The notes under the pieces are model-generated. The model ran no database searches. It was not told the origin of the DNA and worked only from the letters and a program-made list of their open reading frames with translations. Positions 10,801 to 18,995 of a stretch of DNA of 64,000 nucleotides are shown in pieces. Both the position numbers and the translations under genes were made by a program. The stretch is taken from NCBI GenBank assembly GCA_023384355.1, contig JAHDWL010000006.1, positions 48,923 to 112,922 on the forward strand, read 5' to 3'. Every line of letters starts with the position of its first letter. The stretch's first letter is position 1. The stretch comes from Anaerolineae bacterium (lineage in GTDB: Bacteria; Chloroflexota; Anaerolineae; Promineifilales; Promineifilaceae).

Positions 10801-12811
10801 CAAGCTGGAGGCCAAACCCACGCCCGGCTGGAGTTTCCTGGGCTGGACCGGCGACTGGACGGGTACCGAGCTGACCCCCACCGTACCCATCACCGGCAAC
10901 ATGAACATCACGGCCACCTTCAAGGAAGATGTTTACACCATCCAGACGCTGATCCTGACCGACGGCTTCGGCGACGGCGGCACCATCGATGTTGATCCTC
11001 TGAAGGCGGGCTATCTCTATGGCGAGGCGGTCACCCTGACGGTAAACGTCAATCCCGGCTGGTCGTTCGTCGGCTGGGAAGGAAGCGGCGTCAGCGGCAC
11101 CGAACCCGTGGTCAATCTCAACATGAGCCAGAATGTGCTGGCTGTGGCTCGCCTGGCCCAGAACAAGTACAACCTGAACGTCACCATCGATGACGGCGGG
11201 GCGGGAAATCCGAACAACGTCGTCGAACGCATCCCCGATCAGGAGACCTATGGGCACGGCGAGGTGGTCACCCTGACCGCCAAGGCTGACCTCGGCTGGG
11301 CTTTCACCGGCTGGAGCGGCGACCTGACCGGGACGGAACCCACAAAGACCCTGACCATCACCGAGAGCAAGGACATCACCGCCACCTACACCCAGGATCA
11401 ATACGCGCTCACGGTGACGGTCAACAACCCGGCCTACGGCTCGGTGACCATCGATCCGGTGAAACCCTATTATGTCTACGGGGACGTCGTCAAACTGACC
11501 CCCGTTCCGGCCCAGGGGTATGACTTTGCCACCTGGACGGGCGACAATACAACCACGGCCGATCCGCTCATTGTTCCTGTCACCGGGAATGTGACCGTCG
11601 AGGCCGTATTCGAGGTGGACACGACCCCGATCGAGATCATCGACCATAAAATCACCATCATCAACACCGTCGCCGTCGTCGAATGGACGACCGATGTGCC
11701 CGGCACCAGCAGCGTTGACTATGGCGAGGACGCGCTCTTCGGCAGCGGCACGATCAGTGACGACACGCTGGTCACATCACACAAGATCACGCTGACAAAC
11801 CTGAAAGGGGAGACACGGTATTACTACCAGATCACATCTGAAAATGTTTACGGCGAGCCTGTGCAGTCCAGCATCCTCACGTTCTTCACCGGGACTTCCT
11901 CGGGGCTGGCTTCGGACGACTTCAGCGCCTGTGACCTGAATGCCAACATTTGGACGTTTGTCAATCCACTGGCCGACTCGTCGAATTACGGCGTGACCGG
12001 ACACCAGCTGGAAATTTTCGCGCCCGCCGAGGACCAACAGAATGTCCACAACATTTTCACCGGCGGTATGGATGTGCCGCGCCTGATGCAGGTTTCGAAC
12101 GACCGGGACTTCACTGTCGAGGTCAAGTTCGACTCGGTGTTATCTGCGGCCGGCACCATTCAGGGCATCGTCATCGAGCAGGACGCCAATAACTTCATGC
12201 GCTTCGATACGTTCCTGAGGATCGAAGACAATCAGGAACAAGTAGTGGTGGTCTACGCGGCCGGTTTCAAGGACCTTGCGTTGGTTAACCCGAAGAACTC
12301 CGTCAAGTTGACTGATGTCAACGGTCCGTTCTGGATGCGGGTTGTTCGTATTGGTGATGACTGGCAACAATGGTACTCGCTGGACGGCGTGAACTGGACC
12401 AAGAGTTATCAGTTCACCTTCGATTTGGAGGTGAAGAAGGTCGGCGTGTTCGCGGGCAATACCCTCTTTAAGGGCGTGCTGTCGGAACACACGGCTGTCA
12501 TCGACTACTTCTTCAACACCGCGGCCCCTATCGATCCCGAAGACAGTCGTTTCGACTTGTCCTTCACATATGAAGGCAGCGGCTCTGTCCAGAAAAGCCC
12601 CAACAAAAGTGGCTACTACTGCGGCGAGCAGGTCACGCTGACGGCCGTACCTACATCCGGTTGGGGGTTCGTCGGCTGGGGCGACATACCCGGCACAAAT
12701 CCGACCCGCGTGGTCACCGTCAACGAGGACATGACCATCCTGGCCCGGTTCCAGCAGGGGGTAGTCAGTAATTACAAACTATTGATGCCCGTCGTCATCG
12801 ACCGGCCATAG
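7892..12811 (+). CDS. Secreted giant B-repeat protein (type B)
   Basis: 1639 residues with a signal peptide (1-29). A distinctive N-terminal domain (about 30-175, starting IWNADEEVTYKEYWIPHTQF) and a second unrecognised domain (about 190-453) are shared with the gene at 18996. Then follow a Big-like Ig module (460-560), a fibronectin III-like module (566-655), a DUF1349-like domain (662-860), five B-repeats (865-1240), a second FnIII-like module (1245-1335), a second DUF1349-like domain (1341-1550), a last B-repeat and the tail YKLLMPVVIDRP. It has eight Cys; C668/C887 and C1347/C1577 follow the DUF1349/B-repeat pairing seen in the paralogues. Likely a cell-surface or matrix protein that binds glycans; no enzyme motif seen. 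A strong terminator follows. Confidence 0.87.
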   Translation: MKSIKGLALMALMLGLIVGLGRVPVAEAGIWNADEEVTYKEYWIPHTQFTAGCTEDGQPISPGGSWYSEPESLTKCPKTMLLNIPDDISGALKAEVYVDIWRGYDTISPRLRINNGATIYQPPVAYDWSRTPWVFEVPLASLAQGTNSFLFWAAGSRYHIHDVGVRVYYDATHPLVGGGVSPDVTAPTGHLVSIKSGDPGSVVIPAMDGGQLMVNSDLLTLEAQVDMPTDSTWVEFHAYYDGYDDDNDGLRRDWHNVGHNNWFPGGKPGTDVPKFGGVINHIGSVKPDASGKATINWSLPHIVNQSGVRFKIRLIDASGNAREGAGGVTPDYSLVRNFPVVYYTMPGFDDFGLHMDGLRPDIVSYTFPLPDDIDMGAYNQAYLVGMYWRRPKFSINGSSAQPIRQGGDDWELGVRQFSKSLLTPGNNRIDFLYSGSGQGQFIEHPGPMIVLRGNSTNTPDTTGPYVISRTPTPNSVNVDVFSPVSFRLGDIGVGIDSQSIIMSVDNVLVEPVLTGAYNNLTVTFEHETPFPPLATIPVTIYACDLFNNCMTSAEEFSFTTEPPDTTPPIISNINVLTTENTATITWLTDEGATSLIDYGLTPAYDTTVSDNELVKQHTIELTNLTPLTTYNFRITSADYSNNTATTTNLVFTTKRVPGAIVSDDFSSCTLDTSVWSFINPKNDAALNLTGSEAQIFVPSGSSHDLWKSGLLAPRLTQYVTNQDNFGVEVKFDSPVSKRAQSMGVFIKQDDGNWLRFNYQNDGVGLNSLVAVNSNKGNPALVFSTPVTMGSSAYMRINRIGGTIWNLEYSMDGTNWSFATTLTRTLNMTEIGPYVGNTSQNPEFTGIIDYFENLAAPLSGNEAPLQLNVHMDGVGTVTRVPDKPSYLCGETVSVTAAVNNPDWTFAGWSGAINSTNATESITLYKTEDVTATFTNDHQYLLNINVVSQGNGVGGEVLVDPDQGSYLYGTPVKLEAKPTPGWSFLGWTGDWTGTELTPTVPITGNMNITATFKEDVYTIQTLILTDGFGDGGTIDVDPLKAGYLYGEAVTLTVNVNPGWSFVGWEGSGVSGTEPVVNLNMSQNVLAVARLAQNKYNLNVTIDDGGAGNPNNVVERIPDQETYGHGEVVTLTAKADLGWAFTGWSGDLTGTEPTKTLTITESKDITATYTQDQYALTVTVNNPAYGSVTIDPVKPYYVYGDVVKLTPVPAQGYDFATWTGDNTTTADPLIVPVTGNVTVEAVFEVDTTPIEIIDHKITIINTVAVVEWTTDVPGTSSVDYGEDALFGSGTISDDTLVTSHKITLTNLKGETRYYYQITSENVYGEPVQSSILTFFTGTSSGLASDDFSACDLNANIWTFVNPLADSSNYGVTGHQLEIFAPAEDQQNVHNIFTGGMDVPRLMQVSNDRDFTVEVKFDSVLSAAGTIQGIVIEQDANNFMRFDTFLRIEDNQEQVVVVYAAGFKDLALVNPKNSVKLTDVNGPFWMRVVRIGDDWQQWYSLDGVNWTKSYQFTFDLEVKKVGVFAGNTLFKGVLSEHTAVIDYFFNTAAPIDPEDSRFDLSFTYEGSGSVQKSPNKSGYYCGEQVTLTAVPTSGWGFVGWGDIPGTNPTRVVTVNEDMTILARFQQGVVSNYKLLMPVVIDRP

Positions 12812-12823
12812 CGTTTGCGACAA

Positions 12824-12862
12824 CCCGACGGTCGGGGGATAATTATTCCCCCGGCCGTCGGG
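12824..12862 (+). terminator. Rho-independent terminator after the type B giant
   Basis: Inverted repeat CCCGACGG / CCGTCGGG enclosing a second paired stretch GGGGGATAA / TTATTCCCCC, followed at once by CTGGTTTATTT. The long GC-rich stem and T-rich tail lie 12 bases past the stop codon at 12811. Confidence 0.8.
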
Positions 12863-13100
12863 CTGGTTTATTTCCGGCAAGCAGGCGGCCGAATGGTCTG
12901 CCCGGCCCGCGCTTTGATAAGGGGCCTGCCGGGTTCTTGTCCTTTATACAAAGTGCTCAGGCGGGTTCGCCAATTCTCCCGTCGGGCCGGGTCGAGACGC
13001 TCGTCGCGTCCGGCTCCCATCGGTAAAATCTATATCCCTCTCCGGCCCGGGAACACTGCCGACCGGGCGCGTGTCTGGTCAGGAATCAGGAAGGGACTTC

Positions 13101-16100
13101 GTGAGGAAAATGACACAATCATCTCTCCCAAGAATATTCTTGTTCGCGCTTCTTCTGTTTGGTCTGACCGCGCTGGCCGGCACAGGCGCGCTCGCGGCAC
13201 AGCCCGACCCGCAGGATCGCCTTTCCGTCCCCGTGACCCCCGGCGATATGAACGATATTTCCATCCCGCCTTTGGTGGGCGGCGTGCCGGCCGGCCCGAA
13301 GCCCCCCTCCGGCGTGGCGGCCGCGTCGCTGAATCCGGGCGTGACCTTCCAGTCCGCCGTCGACGCTCCCGCCATCACGCTTTGGTACACGTCTAACCAG
13401 ACGTTCGGCCAGAACGGCGATCCGCAAAAGTGGATCAACATTGTCGGCAACGTCAGCAGCACCGTTACGCTGGCCAATCTGTCCTATACCCTCAACGGCA
13501 GCGCGTCGCGCACCGTTTCCATCGGGTCCAACGGCAGCCGCCTCAACAAGAAAGGCGATTTCAACATCGACATCGACTACACCGACCTCAACAACGGCGC
13601 GAACACGGTCGTCATCACCGCCACCGACATAAGCGCGGGGGTCACAACCGCCAATGTGACGGTCAACTACCAGCCGTTTGCCGGTAGTTGGTCTCCCCAG
13701 ACCTACACCATCGACTTCGCGTCGGCCGCGACGGTTAATCAGGTGGCCCAGGTCGTCGACGGTAACTGGGTGATCGACGGCGGCAAGGCGCGCCCGGCCG
13801 CGGGGGAGACGGGCTACGACCGCCTGGTCGCCCTGGGAGACATCTCCTGGCGCGATTACACCGTCACCGTGCCCGTTACCATCCACAGCATCCGGATAGA
13901 TAAAAGCCCCGGCGTCGGCCTTATCGTGCGCTGGCCGGGACATTATGACGCGGGCAACGGTCTGCAACCGTATGCCGGCTGGCGGCGAATCGGGGCAATG
14001 GCCTGGTATCGTTACGACAAGGCGACCAGCACCGAGGGGCTTCAGCTGCTGGGCAGCGGCGGCAACACCATCGGCACGAGCGGGTTTACGCTGGTCCCCG
14101 GCACCACCTACATGTTCAAGGTCAACGTAACCTCAAACGCTAACCCCAACAAGCCGGCCACCTATCGTTTCAAAACATGGGTCCAGGGTCAGACGGAGCC
14201 GGCGGCCTGGGATATTGAGGCCTCAGGGCTGGCCGGAGAGCAGCGCAACGGCTCCATCCTTCTCGTCGCCCATTATGCCGACGCGAGCTTCGGCAACGTG
14301 ACCGTCGATCTGTCGAGCACGCAGCCCAAACCGGTATTGAATATCAGCAAGACCGGGACCGGCACAGGCACCGTAACCCCTAACCCGCAGAAAACGTCTT
14401 ATCGCTTTGGCGAGGATGTCACCCTGACGGCCGTGGCCGGCGGCGGTTCGACGTTCGCCGGCTGGCAGGGGGACGCCTCCGGTTCATCCCCCACGACGTC
14501 GATCGAGATGTTCGCTGATCGCAACGTCACCGCCGTGTTTGCCGATCCGGCCGTGCAGACGCCAATTTCTGATGATTTCAGCGGCTGCAACCTGAACACC
14601 GGCCTCTGGACGTTCGTCAATCCGTTGAGCGACGCCACACTGGTGATGAACGGCTCCCAGGCGGAGATTCAGATCCCCAGCGGCACGGCGCATGATTTCT
14701 GGACCAACGGCTACAACGCGCCGCGCATCATGCAATATGCCGAAAACGGCGACTTCGAGCTTGAAGTCAGCTTCGACTCGGTGATGAACTCCAAGAATCA
14801 GTTGCAGGGCATCCTGATAGCCGGCGAGGCGGACAAATACATCCGTTTCAACTTCCTCCATGACGGCAACGGATACAAAATTCAGGCCTACACCTTTAGC
14901 GGTGCGGACACGCCGGTCAGCAGGGCCAATCAAGGTATAACGATATCCGCGCCGATGAAACTGCGTATCCAGCGCATCGGCAATTACTGGTTGACCAAAT
15001 ATTTTCCGAACCCCTCGAATGCGTGGGGGTCTGTTGTAAACTTCGAGTTCGAAATGGTGATGAACTCCTTTGGGGTTTTCGCGGGGACATCCGGTAACAA
15101 CCCGGCCTTCACAAGCAAGGTCGATTACTTCTTCAACACGGCCTCTCCCATCTCGCCCGAGGACAGCAGCCGCAGGCTGAACATCACCACCACCGGCAGC
15201 GGCTCCGTAACGCCCGATCCGGTCAAGGAGAACTACGCCTGTGATGAGGTCGTCACCCTGACGGCGGTGCCCTCCGCCGGCTACAAGTTCAACGCCTGGG
15301 GTGGCGATATGTCGGGCACCGAAAACCCGAAGACGCTGGTCATGAACACCACCAAAAACGTCGTGGCCAACTTCGTCCCCGACGTACAGTACACGGTAAC
15401 CGTCACCCCCGACCCTGCGGGCGGTGGGGGGGTGACCAAGTTCCCCGAAAAGCCGACCTACAGCCCCGGCGAACAGGTGACCCTGACGGCGACACCCAGC
15501 CTTGGCTATGTGTTCACAAGCTGGAGCGGCGGCGCCTCCGGCACGACCAACCCGCTGACGGTGACGGTGAACAACAATCTCAACATCACCGCCAATTTCA
15601 CCAGCGTCCCGGATCACACACTGACTGTGCTCATAGACGGCAATGGAAGCGTGACGAAAACGCCGGAAAAGACGACCTATCTCCATGGCGAGCAAGTGAC
15701 GCTGACGGCCGTGCCGGGAGTGAACAGCAACTTTGCCGGCTGGAGCGGGAGCGCCACGGGCACCGAAAACCCGTTGATGATCGTGATGGACGCCGACAAA
15801 ACGATCACGGCGTCGTTCAAGAGCGACATCCACACCCTGACCCTCCTTGCCAACCCCACGGGCACGGGGACGATCACCCCCAACCCCGTCAAGAGCGCCT
15901 ACTATGACGGCGAAACGGTGTTGCTGACGCCGGTTCCTGCCGCGGGCTATCAATTTGCCGGCTGGAGCGGCGATCTGCTTGGAAGCAATGTGCCGGGCCA
16001 ATTGGTGATGACCAAAAATTCAACGGTGACGGCAAACTTCGTTCCCCAGGGCACGTTCACTGTCGGGATTAGTCTTGTCGGTCCCGGTTCGGTGATGATG

Positions 16101-17609
16101 GATCCGCCCGGCGGCTCCTATTCATACGGCACCCAGGTAACCCTGACCGGCCTGCCCGGCCCCGACCAGGAGTTCATCGGCTGGAGCGGTGACCTGATCA
16201 GCAGCGATAATCCGGCCGTGATCACCGTCACCAAGAATATGGCCATTACAGCCACGTTTGGCCCTGCGGGTATCTATAGCCTGACGCTTCTGCCGGCGGT
16301 CAACGGATCGATAACGGTCGATCCTGTGCGCGATCTCTACGCGCCGGGCCAGCAGGTGACGCTGACGGCCGTGCCGGACCCGGGATACATCTTCTCAAGC
16401 TGGGGCAATGACGGGAACGGCAGCACAACGAACCCGCTCGTCCTCACCATGGACGGCAACAAGACCGTTTCAGTTGTGTTCGAAGAGCCTCCGCTCTACA
16501 GCCTGACCGTCACACCCAACGGTCCGGGGACGGTCACCAACGACCCACCGGGCAATGAGTTCATCGCCGGCACCACCGTCACCCTGACCGCGACGCCCTC
16601 GGCCGGCTATGCTTTCGCCGGCTGGAGCGGCGACATCGTCAGCAACACGAACCCCTACCCCCTCCTGATGGACGGTCCCAAGAACATCTTCGCCAACTTC
16701 GTCCTGACGTCGGGCCTGGCTTCCGATGACTTCGACGGTTGTGGTGTCCTGTCGTCGATATGGACGTGGTCCGACCCGTTGGGGCAGGCGACATACGGAT
16801 TGACCGGAACTCAGTTCAAGATCGTTCTGCCGCCCAACGAGGACTACGAAGCCTGGCGCGAGGGCAACAACAGCGCCCGAATCATGCAGGAAGTCGCCAA
16901 CACCAACTTTGAGGTGATTGCCGGGTTCGACACCATGCCCACCCAGGCGGGCCAGACCCAGGGCATTATGTTCGAGGGTGGAGAGGGCGAATTTATTCGC
17001 GTCGATTTCTATCACGACGGAGTAAACCTGAACTTCTTCGGCGGCGCGATCGTCAACGGCGTGGTAAAGCATAAGTTCAGCGGGATTATCGACCTGACGG
17101 GGATTACCGCTCCCCGGCTGGCCCTGCGCGTCTTGCGCGATGGCGACATGTTCCGCTCCTCCTATCGCTTGACCGATGACGGAGAGTGGCTTCGCGTCAA
17201 GGGCAGCAATTTTAAGCACGTTATCACGCTGCAAAGCGCCGGTGTGTTCGCTGCCGCGCCGTTGTCCGGGCAAACATCGCCGGGACACACAGCCCTGATC
17301 GATTACTTCTTCAACGCCGACTCGCCGATCGTCCCTGAAGATGCCAACGCGCCGGGTATCGTCATTACTCCGGTCGGCCAGGGATCGTTCACGTTGACCC
17401 CATCCACAAGCTCATACGCCTGCGGCCAGAAGGTGGAGGTGAAAGCTGTACCCGCTCTCGGGTGGCGTTTCCAGAACTTCAGCGGCGACCTGAACGGCTC
17501 CACCAATCCCCAGACAGTGACGGTGTCCAAAAAGCACAACGTCACGATCACCTTCGTCAAGCTGGACGTGGTCTATCTCTTCATGCCCGTCGTCATTTCG
17601 AACAAGTGA
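13101..17609 (+). CDS. Secreted giant B-repeat protein (type A, long)
   Basis: About 1502 residues from a GTG at 13101, preferred because AGGAAGGG lies five bases upstream; an upstream GTG at 13071 and an internal ATG at 13110 are alternatives. A signal peptide spans about 1-32. The Ig-like module (about 88-192) and lectin-like sandwich (195-407) match the gene at 5288. These are followed by one B-repeat (411-478), a DUF1349-like domain (489-690), seven tandem B-repeats (693-1200), a second DUF1349-like domain (1206-1412), a final B-repeat and the tail VVYLFMPVVISNK. The only four Cys are C496/C714 and C1214/C1441, each pair joining a DUF1349-like domain to its following repeat. Role inferred as surface adhesion or matrix scaffold. 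Confidence 0.87.
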   Translation: MRKMTQSSLPRIFLFALLLFGLTALAGTGALAAQPDPQDRLSVPVTPGDMNDISIPPLVGGVPAGPKPPSGVAAASLNPGVTFQSAVDAPAITLWYTSNQTFGQNGDPQKWINIVGNVSSTVTLANLSYTLNGSASRTVSIGSNGSRLNKKGDFNIDIDYTDLNNGANTVVITATDISAGVTTANVTVNYQPFAGSWSPQTYTIDFASAATVNQVAQVVDGNWVIDGGKARPAAGETGYDRLVALGDISWRDYTVTVPVTIHSIRIDKSPGVGLIVRWPGHYDAGNGLQPYAGWRRIGAMAWYRYDKATSTEGLQLLGSGGNTIGTSGFTLVPGTTYMFKVNVTSNANPNKPATYRFKTWVQGQTEPAAWDIEASGLAGEQRNGSILLVAHYADASFGNVTVDLSSTQPKPVLNISKTGTGTGTVTPNPQKTSYRFGEDVTLTAVAGGGSTFAGWQGDASGSSPTTSIEMFADRNVTAVFADPAVQTPISDDFSGCNLNTGLWTFVNPLSDATLVMNGSQAEIQIPSGTAHDFWTNGYNAPRIMQYAENGDFELEVSFDSVMNSKNQLQGILIAGEADKYIRFNFLHDGNGYKIQAYTFSGADTPVSRANQGITISAPMKLRIQRIGNYWLTKYFPNPSNAWGSVVNFEFEMVMNSFGVFAGTSGNNPAFTSKVDYFFNTASPISPEDSSRRLNITTTGSGSVTPDPVKENYACDEVVTLTAVPSAGYKFNAWGGDMSGTENPKTLVMNTTKNVVANFVPDVQYTVTVTPDPAGGGGVTKFPEKPTYSPGEQVTLTATPSLGYVFTSWSGGASGTTNPLTVTVNNNLNITANFTSVPDHTLTVLIDGNGSVTKTPEKTTYLHGEQVTLTAVPGVNSNFAGWSGSATGTENPLMIVMDADKTITASFKSDIHTLTLLANPTGTGTITPNPVKSAYYDGETVLLTPVPAAGYQFAGWSGDLLGSNVPGQLVMTKNSTVTANFVPQGTFTVGISLVGPGSVMMDPPGGSYSYGTQVTLTGLPGPDQEFIGWSGDLISSDNPAVITVTKNMAITATFGPAGIYSLTLLPAVNGSITVDPVRDLYAPGQQVTLTAVPDPGYIFSSWGNDGNGSTTNPLVLTMDGNKTVSVVFEEPPLYSLTVTPNGPGTVTNDPPGNEFIAGTTVTLTATPSAGYAFAGWSGDIVSNTNPYPLLMDGPKNIFANFVLTSGLASDDFDGCGVLSSIWTWSDPLGQATYGLTGTQFKIVLPPNEDYEAWREGNNSARIMQEVANTNFEVIAGFDTMPTQAGQTQGIMFEGGEGEFIRVDFYHDGVNLNFFGGAIVNGVVKHKFSGIIDLTGITAPRLALRVLRDGDMFRSSYRLTDDGEWLRVKGSNFKHVITLQSAGVFAAAPLSGQTSPGHTALIDYFFNADSPIVPEDANAPGIVITPVGQGSFTLTPSTSSYACGQKVEVKAVPALGWRFQNFSGDLNGSTNPQTVTVSKKHNVTITFVKLDVVYLFMPVVISNK

Positions 17610-17615
17610 TACTGA

Positions 17616-17657
17616 GCGGGCGGGAGGTCGCTCCATCCGGGGCGGCCTCCCGCCCGC
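17616..17657 (+). terminator. Terminator-like hairpin
   Basis: A perfect 12-base stem, GCGGGCGGGAGG pairing with CCTCCCGCCCGC, with an 18-base loop, starting 7 bases after the stop at 17609. There is no U-run, so termination is likely but not certain. Confidence 0.6.
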
Positions 17658-17942
17658 GGTGACTCCACTTAAGAGGCATCGTAAGTTTTCGGCAATACCC
17701 TGTTAACAGTTAGGATAACAAACAGGTGTACCGTGGGCAGATGTGGCCGGAGCGCCCCTCCGCCTCGCGCCTATGAAATGACTGCAACAATGATAGTTGC
17801 ATAGCCCCAATAAAAACCATCCGATCCTGATCAAGCGTGGGAGCGGCTCCAACTGTACTGGAATCTACACGAAACCTTATTTGAGCGTGTAACGCTGAAT
17901 GACGCAGGAAAGGCACAATAACGGGCACAGGAGTTTTGCCGA
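17658..17942 (+). promoter_or_regulatory. Long leader of the sulfotransferase gene with inverted repeats
   Basis: This gene-free stretch (with the terminator, 333 bases lie between genes) contains two dyads. One is CCTGTTA-N10-TAACA-A-ACAGG at 17699-17726, operator-like in shape. The other is TGCAAC-N7-GTTGCA at 17783-17801, a small hairpin. The sulfotransferase start at 17943 is preceded by ACAGGAG. No ORF with coding character was seen. Confidence 0.3.
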
Positions 17943-18944
17943 ATGAAAATGATTCACATGACCAGGGAACGGAAAGGTAAATTTCATCCGGAGCACATTC
18001 GGGATGTTATTCGCCGCCGTTATTATGTCGATCTCTCGTCAGATTATCGTGACTCGCTGGTGCTGGCCGGCACAGGCCGCAGCGGCACGACCTGGATTTC
18101 CGAGGTCATCAACTATCGCAACGAGTACCGGCTCATGGACGAGCCGGACCGCAACGTCCGGATTGAGGCCTTCGCGAACTTTAACGCCATCCAGTATATC
18201 CGGCCCGACGACGACAACCCCGCCTTCATTGAGCCGGTACGGCTGGCCTTGACCGGCCGTCTGCGCAACGACTGGTCCGACAGGTTCAACACGCGGGTCA
18301 TTTCCAACAAACGTCTGGTCAAATTTATTCGCGCCAGCCTCTACCTGAAATGGCTGGTCAATCACTTCCCCGAACTGCGCGTGGCCTTGCTGCTGCGCCA
18401 TCCTTGCGCCGTTTCGCTCTCTCAATCCCGGCTGGACTGGGAGATCAGCCTCCACGACATCCTGCTGGCCCAACCGCAGCTGATGGAGGACTTCCTTGAG
18501 CCGTTTCGCGATCAGATCGCCGCTGCCGACACCCTGTTCGAGAAGCGGTTCTGGATGTGGACGGTGGAGAACTATGTCGCCCTGTCGCAACTCGAACCCG
18601 GTGATGTCCACCTTGCATTCTACGAGAATTTCTGCGAGGAGCCGGAGCGCGAAATCGAGCAGTTGTTCACATTCTATGGCAAGGAGTGGGACAAGTCGAT
18701 CTTCGAGGCCATGCAAAAGCCGTCGAACTCCAGCAAGCCCGACAGCGCCATCATCACCGGCAAAAATCGGGTCGACAGCTGGATGAAGCATATCACTGAT
18801 GAACAGAAGGCGATCGCCGACCGATTGCTGAAGCAATTCGGCCTTGACGCGATCTATTCGGTCGACTCACCCCGACCCAATACCGAGGCGGCGCGCCGGA
18901 TGCTGGCTGACCCGCCAAAACAATTGCCAATCGTAGCCTCATGA
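17943..18944 (+). CDS. Sulfotransferase family protein
   Basis: 333 residues with the PAPS 5'-phosphosulfate-binding loop GTGRSGTTW at about residues 43-51, following a beta-strand (SLVLA), as in carbohydrate and heparan-type sulfotransferases. A second conserved region, LLLRHPCAVSLSQSRLDW, has the Arg and Ser expected of the 3'-phosphate-binding motif. It should transfer sulfate from PAPS to a glycan or lipid hydroxyl in the cytoplasm. The gene sits between the long type A and second type B secreted proteins, which suggests sulfation of the surface polymer made here. An ATG two codons downstream (17949) is a possible alternative start. Acceptor unknown. Confidence 0.85.
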   Translation: MKMIHMTRERKGKFHPEHIRDVIRRRYYVDLSSDYRDSLVLAGTGRSGTTWISEVINYRNEYRLMDEPDRNVRIEAFANFNAIQYIRPDDDNPAFIEPVRLALTGRLRNDWSDRFNTRVISNKRLVKFIRASLYLKWLVNHFPELRVALLLRHPCAVSLSQSRLDWEISLHDILLAQPQLMEDFLEPFRDQIAAADTLFEKRFWMWTVENYVALSQLEPGDVHLAFYENFCEEPEREIEQLFTFYGKEWDKSIFEAMQKPSNSSKPDSAIITGKNRVDSWMKHITDEQKAIADRLLKQFGLDAIYSVDSPRPNTEAARRMLADPPKQLPIVAS

Positions 18945-18995
18945 GTGTATCGAGCAATAAGGAGCTGCTCATATATTTAGGAGAGAGAGGGAGCA

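Noticed and set aside
13101..17609. Evenly spaced repeats that might suggest a CRISPR array or satellite
   Set aside because: The period is about 215-230 bases, the similarity is at protein level (B-repeats), and the frame is open throughout.
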